Positions 61,936-64,000 of a DNA stretch of 64,000 nucleotides are shown piece after piece. The notes beneath the pieces were generated by a model. The model saw only the letters and a program-made list of their open reading frames with translations. It was not told the DNA's origin and did no database searches. The translations under genes and the position numbers were made by a program. Numbering within the stretch: the first letter of the stretch is position 1; each line of letters begins with the position of its first letter. Source of the DNA: Bacteroidales bacterium (GTDB taxonomy: Bacteria > Bacteroidota > Bacteroidia > Bacteroidales > F082); assembly GCA_017538795.1 (NCBI GenBank), contig JAFYIE010000023.1:1-64000 (forward strand), given 5' to 3'.

Positions 61936-64000
61936 GTGATTTATCCTTCGGATTTTGAAAACAAGATAGGCTTCAAGGCTATTCGCAAACGTCTTAACGA
62001 ATTGTGTATCAGCGAGATGGGTAAAGAATTCGTCGGCAAGATGTGCTTCTGCACCGACGTTGACGAAATTCACACTTATCTTCGCCTGATTCAGGATTTC
62101 CAGACCCTAATGCAAGACGGAGTGCCATTCCCAGTGCGCGATTACAACGACCTTCGCAACGAGTTCAAGCATCTGGCAATAGACGGTACAGTAATCAGCC
62201 TCGAGAGTATGTTTGCGCTGAAACCTACACTATCGGCACTGTCTTACATTTTCAAATTCTTCAAGTCGGAGGCATCGGAAAAAGTGCCGTTTCTGAAGGC
62301 TTTGGCAGAAGGTATTTCCATTGATAATCATATCTTTACAGAGATAAACCGCCTTATCGACGACAAAGGCGAGATTCCAGATAACGCTTCAGCGGAACTT
62401 GCTGAAATTCGTCGCGACATCAGGCGGAAACAGAGCTCCATCGATCATAGGATGCACAAAATCCTCGTCGAGGCGAAAAACTCTGGATGGACGGACAGCA
62501 CTGCAGAGATGACTATCCGCGACGGACGTCCGGTGATTCCTGTTCGTGCCGCCGACAAACGCGAGCTGCGAGGCTTTATCCATGATGAGTCAGCAACGGG
62601 ACAGACGGTTTATATCGAGCCGGCTGAAATCTTCGAGACCAACAATGAAATCAAGGAGTTGGAATATGCTGAAAGACGCGAGATAAACAAGATTTTGCTC
62701 GCTTTCACGAAACTTTTGAGACCAGAGATTCCGAATCTTACCATGGCTTGGCGACTCCTCGGATTGATTGATTTCATTAGGGCTAAGGCTTTGCTAAGCC
62801 ACGAATACAACTGCGTGATTCCTGAGGTTATTGACGAGCCGATGTTCGACTGGATTGAGGCACGGCATCCGCTGCTGGAGCAGAAACTGAAAGGGCAAGG
62901 AAAGAGAATCACGCCACTGGATCTTAAACTTAGTGCTGCAAATGACAATGAGATTCCTCGCTCCGCTCGGAATGACAGTCGCATCTTAGTAATTTCCGGC
63001 CCTAATGCCGGTGGTAAGTCCGTGTGCCTCAAGACGATAGGCTTGATTCAGTACATGCTGCAGTGCGGTCTGGCGATTCCTGTCAAGGTCGACTCGAAAT
63101 GCGGCATCTTCCACGATATGTTCATCGACATTGGCGACGAGCAATCGTTGGAGAACGACCTCTCGACATACAGCTCGCACCTTATCAATATGAAGGAACT
63201 TCTTGAGCACGGCAACGAACGCACTTTGTTCCTCATCGATGAGTTCGGAACTGGAACAGAACCACAACTCGGAGGCGCGATAGCAGAGGCTATCTTGTTG
63301 AGAATGAATGAGAAAAAGTCGTTTGGCGTGGTCACGACACACTATGCGAACCTGAAACTTTTGGCTGACAACCATCCTGGCATCGTCAACGGAGCAATGC
63401 TGTTTGATACACGTTATCTGCAACCGCTTTACGTGATGATGATTGGCAAGCCTGGCTCATCGTTCGCATTCGAAATAGCAAAAAAGATAGGTTTTCCAAA
63501 TGAAATCCTCGACAGCGCGGCAGAAATATCCGGTCGCGAGCACCTCGACTTCGACCAACAGCTTCAGCAACTCGAAATAGAGAAAAAAGAGGTACGAAAG
63601 AAAGAATATGAGCTGAAAGTCGCCGACAAACTTCTAGATGAGGTAGTAACGAAATACAAGACGCAACTCGCTGATATTGAAAAGAATAAAAAAACTCTTT
63701 TAAGAGAGGCAAACAAAGAGGCGCAGGAAATCATCGACAGAGCCAACGCCAAGATCGAGAAGACCATTCGTGAGATTAAAGAGGCGCAGGCTGAGAAAAA
63801 CCGCACCAAGGAACTTCGCGAGGAGCTGAAAGAGATGAAACAGAACCTCGCCAACGAGGAGAAAAACCTCTCGAAACAGCTGAAAGCCGAGGAAAAAGAA
63901 GAAATCGCCAATGCTGATTTGAAAGTCGGCGATATGGTATGCATCAACGAGTTAGAAGTCGTTGGCGAACTTTTAGCGATTACCGATACTGATGCCACTA
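61936..64000 (+). CDS. mutS2: Endonuclease MutS2 (3' end outside window), with inserted repeat
   Basis: Open from a GTG at 61936 (MIYPSDFENKIGF) to the window edge, 688 codons; the C-terminal Smr nuclease domain is not yet reached. An ATG at 61934 is followed at once by TGA and cannot be used. Visible: clamp and lever regions, the ATPase P-loop SGPNAGGKSVCLKT (about residue 355), Walker B LFLIDEFGTGTEP (about 433), VVTTHYANLKLLA, and a long charged coiled coil from about residue 530. MutS2 limits recombination and rescues collided ribosomes. Residues about 339-347 (EIPRSARND) come from a GTCATTTCGA-type repeat in the linker just before the P-loop. Confidence 0.93.
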   Translation, partial: MIYPSDFENKIGFKAIRKRLNELCISEMGKEFVGKMCFCTDVDEIHTYLRLIQDFQTLMQDGVPFPVRDYNDLRNEFKHLAIDGTVISLESMFALKPTLSALSYIFKFFKSEASEKVPFLKALAEGISIDNHIFTEINRLIDDKGEIPDNASAELAEIRRDIRRKQSSIDHRMHKILVEAKNSGWTDSTAEMTIRDGRPVIPVRAADKRELRGFIHDESATGQTVYIEPAEIFETNNEIKELEYAERREINKILLAFTKLLRPEIPNLTMAWRLLGLIDFIRAKALLSHEYNCVIPEVIDEPMFDWIEARHPLLEQKLKGQGKRITPLDLKLSAANDNEIPRSARNDSRILVISGPNAGGKSVCLKTIGLIQYMLQCGLAIPVKVDSKCGIFHDMFIDIGDEQSLENDLSTYSSHLINMKELLEHGNERTLFLIDEFGTGTEPQLGGAIAEAILLRMNEKKSFGVVTTHYANLKLLADNHPGIVNGAMLFDTRYLQPLYVMMIGKPGSSFAFEIAKKIGFPNEILDSAAEISGREHLDFDQQLQQLEIEKKEVRKKEYELKVADKLLDEVVTKYKTQLADIEKNKKTLLREANKEAQEIIDRANAKIEKTIREIKEAQAEKNRTKELREELKEMKQNLANEEKNLSKQLKAEEKEEIANADLKVGDMVCINELEVVGELLAITDTDAT
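62950..62977 (-). repeat. GTCATTTCGA-family half element inside mutS2
   Basis: On the minus strand TGTCATTCCGAGCGGAGCG followed by AGGAATCTC. The mutS2 frame is preserved. Confidence 0.78.

Overview
The window reads as chromosomal DNA of an anaerobic member of the Bacteroidota, most likely order Bacteroidales. Support: starts lack Shine-Dalgarno sequences but many genes are preceded by the Bacteroidota -7 box TAnnTTTG; there is a type IX secretion (T9SS) sorting tail, DUF6089, DUF2723 and OmpH/BamA gene groups in orders typical of the phylum, and a ferredoxin-dependent 2-oxoacid oxidoreductase that suits an anaerobe. The genus cannot be fixed from sequence reading alone. I see no phage, transposase, CRISPR array or rRNA.

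Layout. 1-2 kb: end of a low-complexity protein and a FadL-like outer membrane protein. 2-3.6 kb (minus): zinc-ribbon coiled-coil protein and Nif3 protein. 3.7-7.7 kb (plus): lpxK, purine nucleoside phosphorylase, lpxH and an M20 peptidase. 7.8-15.4 kb (minus): dsbD; tilS with a membrane protein and a nonsense-interrupted flavin reductase; korAB. A small ferredoxin is divergent from korA. 15.8-23.6 kb (minus): a tightly packed series of oxoamine synthase, SDR, MarR regulator, lipoprotein, YwqK-like protein, VTC-domain protein, DUF4956 membrane protein, DUF2490 barrel and a GH2 glycosidase. 23.7-25.6 kb (plus): SDR and VOC-fold protein. 25.7-35.7 kb (minus): two OmpH chaperones, bamA, uppS, DUF6089, nadK, a TamA-like barrel, rsgA and dprA, an envelope-centred group. 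35.8-37.8 kb (plus): glycosyltransferase and lgt. 37.8-40.9 kb (minus): a large DUF2723 membrane protein. 41-46.9 kb (plus): tRNA-Gln, rimP-nusA-infB and a T9SS cargo protein. 46.9-55.5 kb (minus): transglutaminase lipoprotein, ATP-grasp enzyme, purA, relA/spoT, gap. 55.6-58.6 kb (plus): lepA and an acyltransferase. 58.6-61.6 kb (minus): beta-mannosidase-like GH2 and cutC. 61.9 kb to the end (plus): mutS2, truncated by the window edge.

The most unusual signal is a set of short palindromic interspersed repeats that sit inside conserved protein genes without breaking the frame. One 28-bp palindrome family (arms starting GTAGAGACGCAC) occurs in cutC and in the transglutaminase gene and is read in the same phase in both. 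A 25-bp relative (GTAGAGACGTTT type) occurs three times in the transglutaminase gene, always in one phase. A third family (GTCATTTCGA...GAGAAATC) is inserted in tilS, the beta-mannosidase and mutS2. Together with extragenic inverted repeats at 49.3, 50.6 and 61.7 kb, this looks like a genome colonised by small, possibly mobilised elements that also add peptide segments, comparable in concept to Rickettsia palindromic elements. A second point of interest is the VTC/DUF4956/DUF2490 membrane module, whose biological role is not settled.
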